Assembly: GCA_016875395.1 (NCBI GenBank) | Contig: VGRF01000002.1 | Coordinates: 62,001 to 126,000 of the forward strand | Length of the DNA stretch: 64,000 nt | Direction: 5' to 3' | From: Deltaproteobacteria bacterium | GTDB lineage: Bacteria; Myxococcota_A; UBA9160; UBA6930 | Part shown: piece after piece, positions 35,171 through 43,156 of the stretch | Layout of the letters: the number at the start of each line of letters is the position of its first letter | Position numbering within the stretch: the first letter of the stretch is position 1 | Program-made: the position numbers and the translations under genes | The notes under the pieces: model-generated | What the model was told of the DNA's origin: nothing | The model's input: only the letters and a program-made list of their open reading frames with translations | Databases searched by the model: none

Positions 35171-35941
35171 ATGTGCACCCTCATCGCCCTGCATCGCTGC
35201 TACCCGACCGCGCACCTGTTGGTGGCCGCGAACCGGGATGAGTTTCTCGCGCGTCCGGCGAGTGGGCCGCGCGTGCACGAGTGGGGCGGACGCAGAGTCA
35301 TCGCGCCCGTGGACGAGCGCGCGGGCGGCACTTGGCTCGGCCTCAACGACGCCGGCGTGTTCGTGGCCCTCACGAACCGGCCGACTGCGGCGCCTGACGC
35401 GACCCGCCGCTCGCGCGGGCTGGTCGTCGCGGACGCACTCGGGCGCGCCTCCGCGACGCGCGCCGCCGAGGCCGCGCTTCAGCTCGCGCCGGGCGCCTAC
35501 AACCCCTTCAACCTGTTCGTGGCCGACGCCGAGCACGCCTTTGCGATCGTCTACGAGGAGAAGCCGCGCGTGCGCGTGCTCGCGCCCGGCGCGCACGTGA
35601 TCGGCAGCGCGGATCCGAACGACGCGGCGGTGCCGAAGATCGCGCGCTTGTTAGGGGAAGCGGAGCGCGTGGCGGCGGGCCCCGAGGCGAGCGCGCTCGA
35701 TGCGCTGAGCGAGCTGTGCCGCTCGCACGACGCGCGCAACGACAACGCGCTCGAGCGCACCTGCATCCATCACGGCGAGTACGGGACGCGCAGCTCGACG
35801 CTGCTGCGTCGCGGGCCCGATCGCGAGCGGGACGTGTTTCGCTTCGCGGGCGGCGCGCCGTGTCAGACGAGTTATCAGGATTTCACGCCACTTCTGCGCG
35901 AGCTCGATGGAGCCGCTCTGAACTTCCCGACGACGAGGTGA
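35171..35941 (+). CDS. NRDE/TANGO2 family protein
   Basis: 256 residues from ATG 35171 (MCTLIALHR). The Cys at position 2 becomes the N-terminal nucleophile expected in this Ntn-hydrolase-like family, and NRDEFLARP (about 22-30) is the eponymous motif. Further matches are GGTWLGLNDAGVFVALTNRP and YNPFNLFVADAEHAFAIVY. TANGO2 homologues have been tied to heme trafficking or acyl-CoA homeostasis, and the bacterial role is unsettled. The next gene starts 4 bp after its stop. Confidence 0.9.
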   Translation: MCTLIALHRCYPTAHLLVAANRDEFLARPASGPRVHEWGGRRVIAPVDERAGGTWLGLNDAGVFVALTNRPTAAPDATRRSRGLVVADALGRASATRAAEAALQLAPGAYNPFNLFVADAEHAFAIVYEEKPRVRVLAPGAHVIGSADPNDAAVPKIARLLGEAERVAAGPEASALDALSELCRSHDARNDNALERTCIHHGEYGTRSSTLLRRGPDRERDVFRFAGGAPCQTSYQDFTPLLRELDGAALNFPTTR

Positions 35942-35945
35942 ACAC

Positions 35946-36272
35946 TTGAGACGCATTGGCAGCAACATCCGCAAGCAGGCCACCGACGCGAAGGCGAACC
36001 GCCTCTCGCGCAACATCATCCGCTACACGGAGGAAGAGAAGCCCAAGAACGAGTACCCGAAGCGCATCGTCTCGCCGCCGCGCTCGAAGGCGTGCTGCAC
36101 CGACGAGAATCGCGTGGTTGTCGGCCAGGTGAAGGAAGTCGAGGGCTTCAAGTTCTGTTACAAGATTTGCGCGACTTGCGGCCACGCCGTCCGGTACTTC
36201 TACCCCGCGGCCGAAGGCACGAGCGACGCGGTGAAGAGCTACCGGTCGTGGAAGAAGTACATGGTTCAGTGA
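35946..36272 (+). CDS. Small Cys-containing basic protein of unknown function
   Basis: 108 residues with a TTG start at 35946; GAGGTG lies just upstream. The N-terminus is highly basic (MRRIGSNIRKQATDAKANRL) and the C-terminal part has Cys pairs SKACCTDE and KFCYKICATCGHAVRYFYP. Four or five Cys could bind one zinc. I recognise no family. It sits in one run with the NRDE gene and folC. Confidence 0.65.
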   Translation: MRRIGSNIRKQATDAKANRLSRNIIRYTEEEKPKNEYPKRIVSPPRSKACCTDENRVVVGQVKEVEGFKFCYKICATCGHAVRYFYPAAEGTSDAVKSYRSWKKYMVQ

Positions 36273-36315
36273 GCGACGGCCGCTTCGGCGCGCGCTCGCG
36301 AGATGCGGTCGTCGC

Positions 36316-37629
36316 ATGAGTGAGCGTCTTCGGGAAGCCGAGGAATACCTTCAGGGCCTGATCAACTACGAGCGCGCGCCCAGCTTTGCGGGCGCGCGCT
36401 TTTCGTTGGCGCCGATCCAGGCGCTGCTCGCGAAGCTCGGCAACCCCGAGCGCGGCCTGCGCGTGCTGCACATCGCGGGCTCGAAGGGGAAGGGCTCGAC
36501 CGCGCTGCTCTCCGAGGCCTTGTTAGGCGAAGCCGGACTGCGCACGGGCACGTTCACGTCGCCGCACCTCGAGCGCTGGACGGAGCGCTTCCGCGTCGCG
36601 GGCCGCGAGATCGACGGCGATCGCCTGGCCGACGCGGTCGCGAAGATTCGCCCCGCGGTCGACGCGCTGCGCGGGACCGAGAACGCGCCGAGCTTCTTCG
36701 ACGCGACGACCGCGGCGGCCCTCGTGATCTTCGCCGAGGAGAACGTCGACGTGGCGATCCTCGAGGTCGGCCTCGGAGGCCGCCTCGATTCGACGAACGC
36801 AGTCACGCCCGCGGTCACCTGCATCACCACGATCGAGCTCGAGCACACCGACAAGCTCGGGTCGACGCTCGCTGCGATCGCGGGCGAGAAGGCCGGCATC
36901 GTGAAGCCCGGCGCGCCGCTCGTGACCGGTGCGCTCGCGCCCGAGGCCGCCGCGGTCTCGGCGCAGCGCGCGCGCGAAGCCGGCGTGCCGCTCGTGCGCC
37001 TCGGCGCGGAGATCACACGCGAGGTCGTGAGCGAGTCGCTCGGAGGGATGCGCGTCCGCGTGCGCGACGGCGGCTTCTCGTGCGAGTTCGACCTCGCCGC
37101 CGCCGGCGCGCATCAAGCCGCGAACGCCGCGATTGCGCTCGCCTGCGCGCGGCGGCTCGGCGTCCTGAGCGACCAAGAGATCGCGCGCGCGGCAGAGCGG
37201 GCGTTCGCGCGCGTGACCCTTCCCGGCCGCGTCGAGATCGTCTCGCGCGCGCCGTGGATCCTGATCGACGGCGCGCACACCGAGGAGTCCGCGAAGGCGC
37301 TCGCGCACGTGCTCGCGCAGATCCCGCGCCGCTCGGCGCACCTCGTCGTCTCGATTTCCGCCGGCAAAGCGCTCGCGGCCATCTGCGCCGCGCTCGCCCC
37401 GCACGCCGACCACGTCACGATCACGCGCGCCGAACCGATCCGTTCCCTGACACCCGCCGAAGTCGCCGACGCCTTCCGCGCCGTCTCCCCCGCCCTCGAC
37501 CTCCGCATCGTCCCCAACCCCCACCTCGCCCTCCGCGCCGCCCGCGAAAGCACGCGCGAAACCGACCTCCTCTGCGCCACCGGCTCCTTCTACCTCGCGG
37601 GCATCGCACGCAGCGTGCTCCGAGCCTAA
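36316..37629 (+). CDS. folC: Folylpolyglutamate / dihydrofolate synthase
   Basis: 437 residues. Mur-ligase fold: P-loop VLHIAGSKGKGSTALLSEAL (about 54-70), TGTFTSPHLERWTERFRV, VAILEVGLGGRLDSTNAV, GEKAGIVKPGAP, and ILIDGAHTEESAKAL of the C-terminal domain. ATP-dependent addition of Glu to dihydropteroate or folates in the cytoplasm. The TAA stop lies in a CCTAACAA motif (37625). Downstream 517 bp contain repeat copy B and a hairpin. Confidence 0.92.
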   Translation: MSERLREAEEYLQGLINYERAPSFAGARFSLAPIQALLAKLGNPERGLRVLHIAGSKGKGSTALLSEALLGEAGLRTGTFTSPHLERWTERFRVAGREIDGDRLADAVAKIRPAVDALRGTENAPSFFDATTAAALVIFAEENVDVAILEVGLGGRLDSTNAVTPAVTCITTIELEHTDKLGSTLAAIAGEKAGIVKPGAPLVTGALAPEAAAVSAQRAREAGVPLVRLGAEITREVVSESLGGMRVRVRDGGFSCEFDLAAAGAHQAANAAIALACARRLGVLSDQEIARAAERAFARVTLPGRVEIVSRAPWILIDGAHTEESAKALAHVLAQIPRRSAHLVVSISAGKALAAICAALAPHADHVTITRAEPIRSLTPAEVADAFRAVSPALDLRIVPNPHLALRAARESTRETDLLCATGSFYLAGIARSVLRA

Positions 37630-37675
37630 CAACGGAGCCCCGCGGAACGCCAGACAGTCCCGCAACCAGCTGCGC

Positions 37676-37776
37676 GTCGAACGCTCCTGCCCAGCAGGTC
37701 GGCCGAGACCGCAAGCGAAGCGCGCAGCAGCGCGCGAGTCTTCGAGCGCGATGCGAAGTAAACATGGAGAAAAGCG
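37676..37776 (+). repeat. Dispersed intergenic repeat, copy B
   Basis: Most complete copy. It has the core GCAGGTCGGCCGAGACCGC, AAGCGAAGCGCGCAGCAGCG, CGAGTCTTCGAGCGCGATGC and GAAGTAAACATGGAG in order. Copy C (56180-56280) matches it nearly base for base in reverse complement; copy A (33313) shares both ends. It lies between the convergent folC and homocysteine methyltransferase genes. Confidence 0.85.
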
Positions 37777-37849
37777 GGCGCCTCGATGCAAAGCCGCGCC
37801 CGGCGTGCGGCACACCTCGCTCTCGAGGACCTGCACGGTGCCACGGCCC

Positions 37850-37882
37850 GCTTCGGCTTTCGGCTTCGCCGAAAGCCGAAGC
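37850..37882. terminator. Perfect 15-bp hairpin in convergent spacer
   Basis: GCTTCGGCTTTCGGC pairs without mismatch with GCCGAAAGCCGAAGC across TTC (37850-37882). No U tract follows on either strand. Between two convergent genes it could act as a bidirectional 3' end or stability hairpin. Confidence 0.55.
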
Positions 37883-38146
37883 GCCCGGACCGGCACCTCG
37901 CGAAGGCCACGAGGGGAGGGGTTGCCAGTCCGGGCGCTGGAGATTTCGTCTCCCGAGCATCAAGTAGAGCAACCCGCGTGCCAGCGCGGCGAAGCCTCGC
38001 GCGCAGAGCCGCATCTCGCGCTACGCGCGCGGAGAAGCGCGCGCTCTTGCCGGTTCGCGATTCGGTGAGTTGCATCCGTACGCGCGAAGCGCAGCGCCAA
38101 TTTGCGTCACTGCAGCGCCGACCTGCCGACGCTCCGCACACGCCTG

Positions 38147-38989
38147 TTAGGGAAGCAGCGCCGCGAGCGCCGCGACGTGTTCGGGCCGCGTCCCGCAGCA
38201 TCCGCCCAGCGCGGTCGCGCCGGCATCGAGCCAGCGCCGCGCGGCTGCCGCGAACTCGCGCGGCGTCTGCGCATTCGTGCGCGCGCCGTCCGCGCGCGGT
38301 GCGCCGAGGTTCGCGTACGCAAAGAACGGCATACGCGATTCCTGCAGCACGTCGAGGCACGGCGCGAGCGTCTGCCACGGCGCGCAGTTCACGCCGATCG
38401 CGAGCGGCGAGAGCGGCAGCACGCGCGCGATCGCGGCGGTGAGCGGCTCCCCCGAGAGCAGCCGCGCGCCGGGCGCACACGTGAAGCTGACGAGCGCCCG
38501 AGCGCCCGCGTCGTGCGCGGCCCGCAGCGCGGCTTCGGCTTCGCGCGCAGTGTTCATCGTCTCGACGAGAATCGCGTCGATGCCGGCCGCCACGAGGTTG
38601 CGGGCATGCTCCGCGTGCTCGCGCGCGAGCGTCGCGTCGTCGGGAACGAGCGTGGGCGAATAACAATCTTCGAGCGGCGCCGCGGAGCCGAGCACGAACA
38701 CGTTCGGGGCGCCCGCCTCGCGCGCACCTTCGCGCGCGAGCTGCACCGCGCGCGCGGTCAGCTCCGCGGCGCGCTCGCCGAGTCCGGCGCGCGCGAGCGT
38801 GCGGCGCTGCGTCCGAAACGTGTTCGCGGTGAGCGCCTGCGCGCCCGCGGCGGCGTAGTCGCGGTGAACCGCGCGCAAGACCTCTGGTGCTCCGAGCAGT
38901 GCGCGCGCGGACCAGAGCGGCAGTTCGCACGCGACTCCGCGGCGCTCGAGCTCGGTGCCAGTCGCGCCATCGAGAATGCGCGCGCGCAT
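38147..38989 (-). CDS. Homocysteine S-methyltransferase family protein
   Basis: 280 residues from ATG 38989 (MRARILDGATGTELERRG); the ATG at 39028 would add 13 residues but overlaps the divergent start. Zn-binding Cys of the family: one in IGVNCAPW and the pair in ATALGGCCGTRPEHV. The TIM-barrel start ILDGATGTELERRG is typical. Transfers a methyl from SAM, S-methylmethionine or a similar donor to homocysteine; it is single-domain, unlike MetH. Position next to an HAD domain of MtnX type is notable but may be chance. Confidence 0.88.
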   Translation of the reverse strand: MRARILDGATGTELERRGVACELPLWSARALLGAPEVLRAVHRDYAAAGAQALTANTFRTQRRTLARAGLGERAAELTARAVQLAREGAREAGAPNVFVLGSAAPLEDCYSPTLVPDDATLAREHAEHARNLVAAGIDAILVETMNTAREAEAALRAAHDAGARALVSFTCAPGARLLSGEPLTAAIARVLPLSPLAIGVNCAPWQTLAPCLDVLQESRMPFFAYANLGAPRADGARTNAQTPREFAAAARRWLDAGATALGGCCGTRPEHVAALAALLP

Positions 38990-39026
38990 CCTGAAATCGG
39001 AGTCGCCACCGATATCATGCGCGGCC

Positions 39027-41654
39027 ATGTCACTCGCCTCGCTCGCGCGGCACGAGCGCGCCGGTCGCCTCGAGCCCGTTCGGCTGGGCGTGCGTTACTC
39101 GGCCGACGTGCCGCCGCACCGTAGCGGCGACGGTGTGCTCGGCGCGATCGCGTTTGCGGAGGCGCCGCTCGCGGTCGGCACGCACCGCCTCGGCCCGTTC
39201 GAGATCTCCGTCTCCGCGGATCTGCGCGGCAGCGACGCCGCCTTCGACATCGCACTGCGCTCGCGCGCGAGCGAGCCGCTCTACGTCGAGTCGATCGTGC
39301 TCGGCGTGCGCTGGCGTCCGCCCGCCGCCGAGAGCGGGATGCGCTTCCTGCGCAACGGCTGGCAGTCGTGGTCGTTCAGCGGAGCGCGCGAGCTCGACGC
39401 TACGGGCGCTGCGCCGTTCCCATCGGGTCCGTGGCTACGCGGGATGTTTCACGCAATCGGCCAGCCGGCTGCGGACCGCGCGGGCTGGCACGAGTCCGAT
39501 CTCGTCACCGCGGCGGCTGCGCCGAGCGGCGCGACGTGCCTCGCTGGGCTCTGCGAAGCCGGCCGTGCGATGGGCCTCGTTTACTTGCGGCGCGAGTCGG
39601 AGACGGTGCGCGTCGAGGTCGAGGCGCAGCTCGAAGTGGTGGCCGCGCCCGCCGAGCGGATCGAGAGCGAGCGCTTCACGTTCGCGCTCGGCGACTCCGC
39701 GGACGCGCTGCTCGAGCAGTTCGCGGCGGAGCTGGGCGCGCGAGCGGGCGCGCGGACGAACGCGCCGTTCCAGGCCGGCTGGTGCAGCTGGTACCAGTTC
39801 TTCGCGGCGGTCTCCGAGGCCGACATCCTGCGCAACCTCGAGTCGCTAGCGAAGCTGCGCGCCTCGCTGCCGATCGACGTCGTGCAGATCGACGACGGCT
39901 ACCAGCGCGCGACCGGCGACTGGCTCGCGACGAACGCGAAGTTCCCGCGCGGCCTGGCGCCGCTCGCGGCGGACATTCGCAGCGCAGGCTTCCAAGCAGG
40001 CATCTGGACGGCGCCCTTCTGCGTGGTTGCCGAGAGCGACACGTTCCGGCTGAACGGCGACTGGTTGTTACGGCGCGGCGACGCGCCATTCCTCGGCCTG
40101 CTTCACCGCGAGTGGGCCGCGGACTCGCGCGTCTACGTGCTCGATCCCTCGCTGCCGGCGGTGCAGCGCCACCTGCGCAGCACGTTCGCCGCGCACGCGG
40201 CGATGGGCTTCACGTACTTCAAGCCGGACTTCCTCTACGCCGCCGCGATGCAGGCCGACGCAGCGGACGCCTCGCTGCCGCGCGCCGCGCGCCTGCAGCG
40301 CGGGCTCGCCGCGATGCGCGAAGGCGCAGGCGCGGAGGCGTTCATCCTCGGCTGCGGCTGTCCCCTCGGCGCGGCGGTCGGCTTCGTCGACGGCATGCGC
40401 ATCGGGCCCGACACCGCGCCGCACTGGAAGCCGCGCGCGGGCATCGCCGGCATCGAGGACACCGCGGCGTCCGGCGCGAACGCGCTGCGCAACACCTTCG
40501 CGCGCGTCTTCATGCACCGGCGGCTTTGGCTCAACGACCCCGATTGCTTGATGGTGCGCAGCGCGAGCACCGAGCTCACGCCCGCGGAGATTCACTCGCT
40601 CGCCGCCGGCATCGCGGCGAGCGGCGGCATGGCGATCGTCTCGGACGACGTGGCGGCGCTCTCGCCCGGCGACCTCGAGTTGTTACGGGAGTCGCTCGCG
40701 CTCGCGCGCGAGGTGGACGCCGGCGCGGCGCACGGCACCGCGCGCGCGCTCGGGCTGCTCGACGCCGGCGGCCCGCATGGAATCGTGAGCCACACGCAGA
40801 ACGCCGTGATCGCGGTCGCGCACAACGCGAGCGATGCGCCGGCCACGCTGTCGCGCGACGTCTCGCGCGAGCTGGCGGCGCGCGGTGCGCTCCCGCCGTT
40901 CGCGCTGCTCGGCGGCACAGAGCCGGAGCCGCGCGACGATGCGCTGCTGCGCGCCGAGCTCGCGCCGCACGCGAGCCTCGCGGTGCGCGTCGCGAAGGAC
41001 GTGCGCCTCGCGGTGTTCTGCGATTACGACGGCACGTTCGCGAAGCAGGACGTGGGCTCGACGATCGTGCGCACGCACGCAGCCGAGCGCCGCGCGCAGC
41101 TGTGGGCGCGGCTCGAGCGCGGCGAGCTCGACGCGTGGTCGTACAACATGGAGCTGCTGAACGGCCTCGCGTATCCCGAGCGAACGCTGAACGAGTTCCT
41201 GAGGACGATCGAGATCGACCCCGGCGGACGCGCGCTGGTCGACTGGTGTGAAGAGCACGGCATTCCGTTCCGCATTCTCAGCGACGGCTTCGACTACAAC
41301 CTCGAGCGGCTGCAGCGCATCCATGGCGTGCGCTTCGCGCACGACTCGAACCGGCTCTGGTACGAGCAAGACCGCTGGCGCATCGCGGCGCGTTACCCGG
41401 ATCCCCGCTGCGGCTGCGCCACCGGCGTCTGCAAGGCCGCGCGCATCCGCGAGTTCCGAACGCACCACCCGGGCGCGCGGGTGATTCACGTCGGGAACGG
41501 ACGCGTCTCTGACTTGTGCGGCGCGCGCGCGGCCGATCTCGTGTTCGCGAAGGACTCGCTGGCGGAGGAGCTCACGAAGCAGGGCGTCGCGTTCGAGCCG
41601 TTCGAGACGCTGCACGACGTGATCGCCAGCCTCGAACGGCTCGTCTCCGGCTAG
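39027..41654 (+). CDS. GH36 alpha-galactosidase fused to HAD (MtnX-like) phosphatase
   Basis: 875 residues from ATG 39027. Residues 1-655: glycosidase of clan GH-D with NGWQSWSFSGA, AGWCSWYQFFAAVSE, VVQIDDGYQRATGDWL, the nucleophile Asp in TYFKPDFLYAAAMQ, and the acid/base Asp in MRIGPDTAPHWKPR. The GH36 part ends ELAPHASLAVRV as in other family members, followed at once (near 41001) by a haloacid dehalogenase domain. The latter has motif I VFCDYDGTFAKQD, motif II ILSDG, Lys in FAKDSL, and HVGNGRVSDLCG for motif IV; this is the MtnX-like HAD-IB type. Both active sites look intact. One chain that can cleave a galactoside and dephosphorylate a product suggests a phosphorylated sugar substrate. 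Start overlaps the divergent gene. Confidence 0.92.
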   Translation: MSLASLARHERAGRLEPVRLGVRYSADVPPHRSGDGVLGAIAFAEAPLAVGTHRLGPFEISVSADLRGSDAAFDIALRSRASEPLYVESIVLGVRWRPPAAESGMRFLRNGWQSWSFSGARELDATGAAPFPSGPWLRGMFHAIGQPAADRAGWHESDLVTAAAAPSGATCLAGLCEAGRAMGLVYLRRESETVRVEVEAQLEVVAAPAERIESERFTFALGDSADALLEQFAAELGARAGARTNAPFQAGWCSWYQFFAAVSEADILRNLESLAKLRASLPIDVVQIDDGYQRATGDWLATNAKFPRGLAPLAADIRSAGFQAGIWTAPFCVVAESDTFRLNGDWLLRRGDAPFLGLLHREWAADSRVYVLDPSLPAVQRHLRSTFAAHAAMGFTYFKPDFLYAAAMQADAADASLPRAARLQRGLAAMREGAGAEAFILGCGCPLGAAVGFVDGMRIGPDTAPHWKPRAGIAGIEDTAASGANALRNTFARVFMHRRLWLNDPDCLMVRSASTELTPAEIHSLAAGIAASGGMAIVSDDVAALSPGDLELLRESLALAREVDAGAAHGTARALGLLDAGGPHGIVSHTQNAVIAVAHNASDAPATLSRDVSRELAARGALPPFALLGGTEPEPRDDALLRAELAPHASLAVRVAKDVRLAVFCDYDGTFAKQDVGSTIVRTHAAERRAQLWARLERGELDAWSYNMELLNGLAYPERTLNEFLRTIEIDPGGRALVDWCEEHGIPFRILSDGFDYNLERLQRIHGVRFAHDSNRLWYEQDRWRIAARYPDPRCGCATGVCKAARIREFRTHHPGARVIHVGNGRVSDLCGARAADLVFAKDSLAEELTKQGVAFEPFETLHDVIASLERLVSG

Positions 41655-42040
41655 CGCGGGTCGTCCGGGCCGAGCTCGCGCTCGACGTCGGGGTCGCGCG
41701 GTGCGACCGCTCTCTCTTGCGCGTCTCGTTTGCGGATGCGCGCGCTCGCTGCGTCGTCGAGCGGCATCACGATCGCGAGCACGACATAGATCACGATGCC
41801 GACGCCGCTCGAGATGATCGTGCCGAGCACGAACGCGAGCCGCACGACCGCGGTCGGCAGACCGAGGATCTCAGCGAGCCCGCCGCACACACCGGCGAGC
41901 ACTCGCTCGGAGCTCGAGCGCGTCCACTCGCTGCGGGGAGTGCGGCGCCGCTCGCCGATGAACGAGCCGCAGTGCTTGCACTTGACCGCTTCGACGCGGA
42001 CTTCTTCTGCGCAGTAGGGGCAGATCTTCGTGCTCGACAT
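41651..42040 (-). CDS. PspC-domain protein with N-terminal zinc ribbon
   Basis: 129 residues. Residues 1-30 form a zinc ribbon (KICPYCAEEVRVEAVKCKHCG). The PspC domain follows: RVLAGVCGGLAEILGLPTA and one TM helix (about 80-105, LAFVLGTIISSGVGIVIYVV). Membrane stress-response protein; the added ribbon is common in bacterial PspC-likes. The stop codon shares CTAG with the stop of the fusion gene on the opposite strand. Confidence 0.88.
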   Translation of the reverse strand: MSSTKICPYCAEEVRVEAVKCKHCGSFIGERRRTPRSEWTRSSSERVLAGVCGGLAEILGLPTAVVRLAFVLGTIISSGVGIVIYVVLAIVMPLDDAASARIRKRDAQERAVAPRDPDVERELGPDDPR

Positions 42041-42043
42041 CGA

Positions 42044-42454
42044 TTAGGCCTCGAGCGCGCGCAGGCGCGCGCGCTTGTGCGCAGCGATCGGGATGGCGCC
42101 GGCGGCGATGGCGATCCACACCAGCGCTCCGCCCGCGTAGGCGAGCGCGATCGCGTTGGCGACCGGGAGCGGCAGCACGCCGCGCAGCACCTCGGCGAGC
42201 CGCGGCAGGAAGTACGCGTTCCACGCGAGCACGATCGCGAGCGGCGGCAGCGCAGCCGCGCACAGCAGTGCGAGCTCGCGCTTGAAGCCGGCGGGGATCG
42301 TGCGGGCGGCGAGCTGCGCGCGCAGCTCGCGCTTCGCGCGCGCGAGAGTCGTCTCGAGCAGCGCGAGCGGCGGCGCGCTCACGCGGAAGTGGTCGAGCTC
42401 GCGCGAGAGACCGCGCAGCTCGCGAAGGGTCTCGTCGTCTCGCAGGTCGCTCAT
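42044..42454 (-). CDS. Putative membrane partner of ECF sigma factor
   Basis: 136 residues from ATG 42454, whose ATGA overlaps the stop of the sigma gene. Charged N-terminal domain (DETLRELRGLSRELDHFRVS, 1-65), then two TM helices (about 62-82 and 98-120). The layout of a small cytoplasmic domain plus TM helices directly downstream of an ECF gene is that of an anti-sigma factor. No HxxxCxxC zinc motif is seen, so it would be a non-ZAS type. Function is inferred from position. Confidence 0.7.
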   Translation of the reverse strand: MSDLRDDETLRELRGLSRELDHFRVSAPPLALLETTLARAKRELRAQLAARTIPAGFKRELALLCAAALPPLAIVLAWNAYFLPRLAEVLRGVLPLPVANAIALAYAGGALVWIAIAAGAIPIAAHKRARLRALEA

Positions 42455-43077
42455 GCTTCTTCCTCGCTGTCTGCGACGACGCGTTCGCGCAAGGCCTTCA
42501 CCGCAGCATGCAGCCGGCTCTTGATGGTTCCGCGCGGCACGCCGAGCACGCGCGACATCTCCTCTTCGCCGAGGTCCTCGTAATACCTCAGCACCAGCAC
42601 CTCGCGCAGTCGATCGGGCAGCGCGAGCACGCGCTCGCGCATGCGGTCGCCCTCGGCGACGGGCGGCGCATCGGGGGTCTCGCGCAGTGTCTCGTCCTCG
42701 ATGCGCGCGGACTCGACCGCGCGGCGCTGCACTTCGAGGCGGCGATAACGGTCGCGGCACAGGTTGTTCGCGATCTGGTAGAGCCACGCGGTGAAGCGTC
42801 GCTCGACGTCGAAGGTCTCGCGCGCACGCACGACGCGGATCCACGTCTCCTGGAAAATGTCGTCTGCGGCGCTGCCCACGCGGCGCGACAAGAAGCCGTA
42901 GAGCATCCACTGGTGGCGCTGCATCAGCGTCTCGAGCGCGCGCTCGTCGCCGGCCTGGAGGCGGGCCATCAGTTCTTCATCGGTGGCCACGCCGCGCGAG
43001 GCTATCACGGACGCTTCGCGGGCTTTCTGGCGGACGCGGGTGGGAACGAGCTGAAGCGGGAGAGTTGCGGTGGTCAT
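42451..43077 (-). CDS. ECF RNA polymerase sigma factor
   Basis: 208 residues. Region 2: ELMARLQAGDERALETLMQ, DDIFQETWIRVVRARETF, FTAWLYQIANNLCRDRYRR. Region 4: LPDRLREVLVLRYYEDLGEEEMSRVLGVP and GTIKSRLHAAVKAL. A ~30-residue linker rich in Glu separates them. Region 3 is absent, as in ECF sigmas. Upstream on its strand, a GGAAC box (43132-43136 on the plus strand as GTTCC) at about 55 bp could be a self-recognised -35 element, but no matching -10 is clear. Confidence 0.9.
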   Translation of the reverse strand: MTTATLPLQLVPTRVRQKAREASVIASRGVATDEELMARLQAGDERALETLMQRHQWMLYGFLSRRVGSAADDIFQETWIRVVRARETFDVERRFTAWLYQIANNLCRDRYRRLEVQRRAVESARIEDETLRETPDAPPVAEGDRMRERVLALPDRLREVLVLRYYEDLGEEEMSRVLGVPRGTIKSRLHAAVKALRERVVADSEEEA

Positions 43078-43156
43078 CGTGAGAGCGGCTACGAGCGAGG
43101 CAGTCGCCGCGTTCGCGGGCTAAAGACTCGCGTTCCCAGAAGCGCGAAGGCCGCCC

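Larger units (their letters stand above)
37630..38146. other. 517-bp convergent spacer
   Basis: Gap between folC and the minus-strand methyltransferase. It contains repeat B (37676-37776) and the hairpin at 37850-37882. The rest (37890-38146) has CG-rich sequence with AGCAACCCGCGTGCCAGCGC-like stretches but no gene, promoter or RNA I recognise. Both genes end here, so the region is mainly 3' sequence. Confidence 0.55.
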
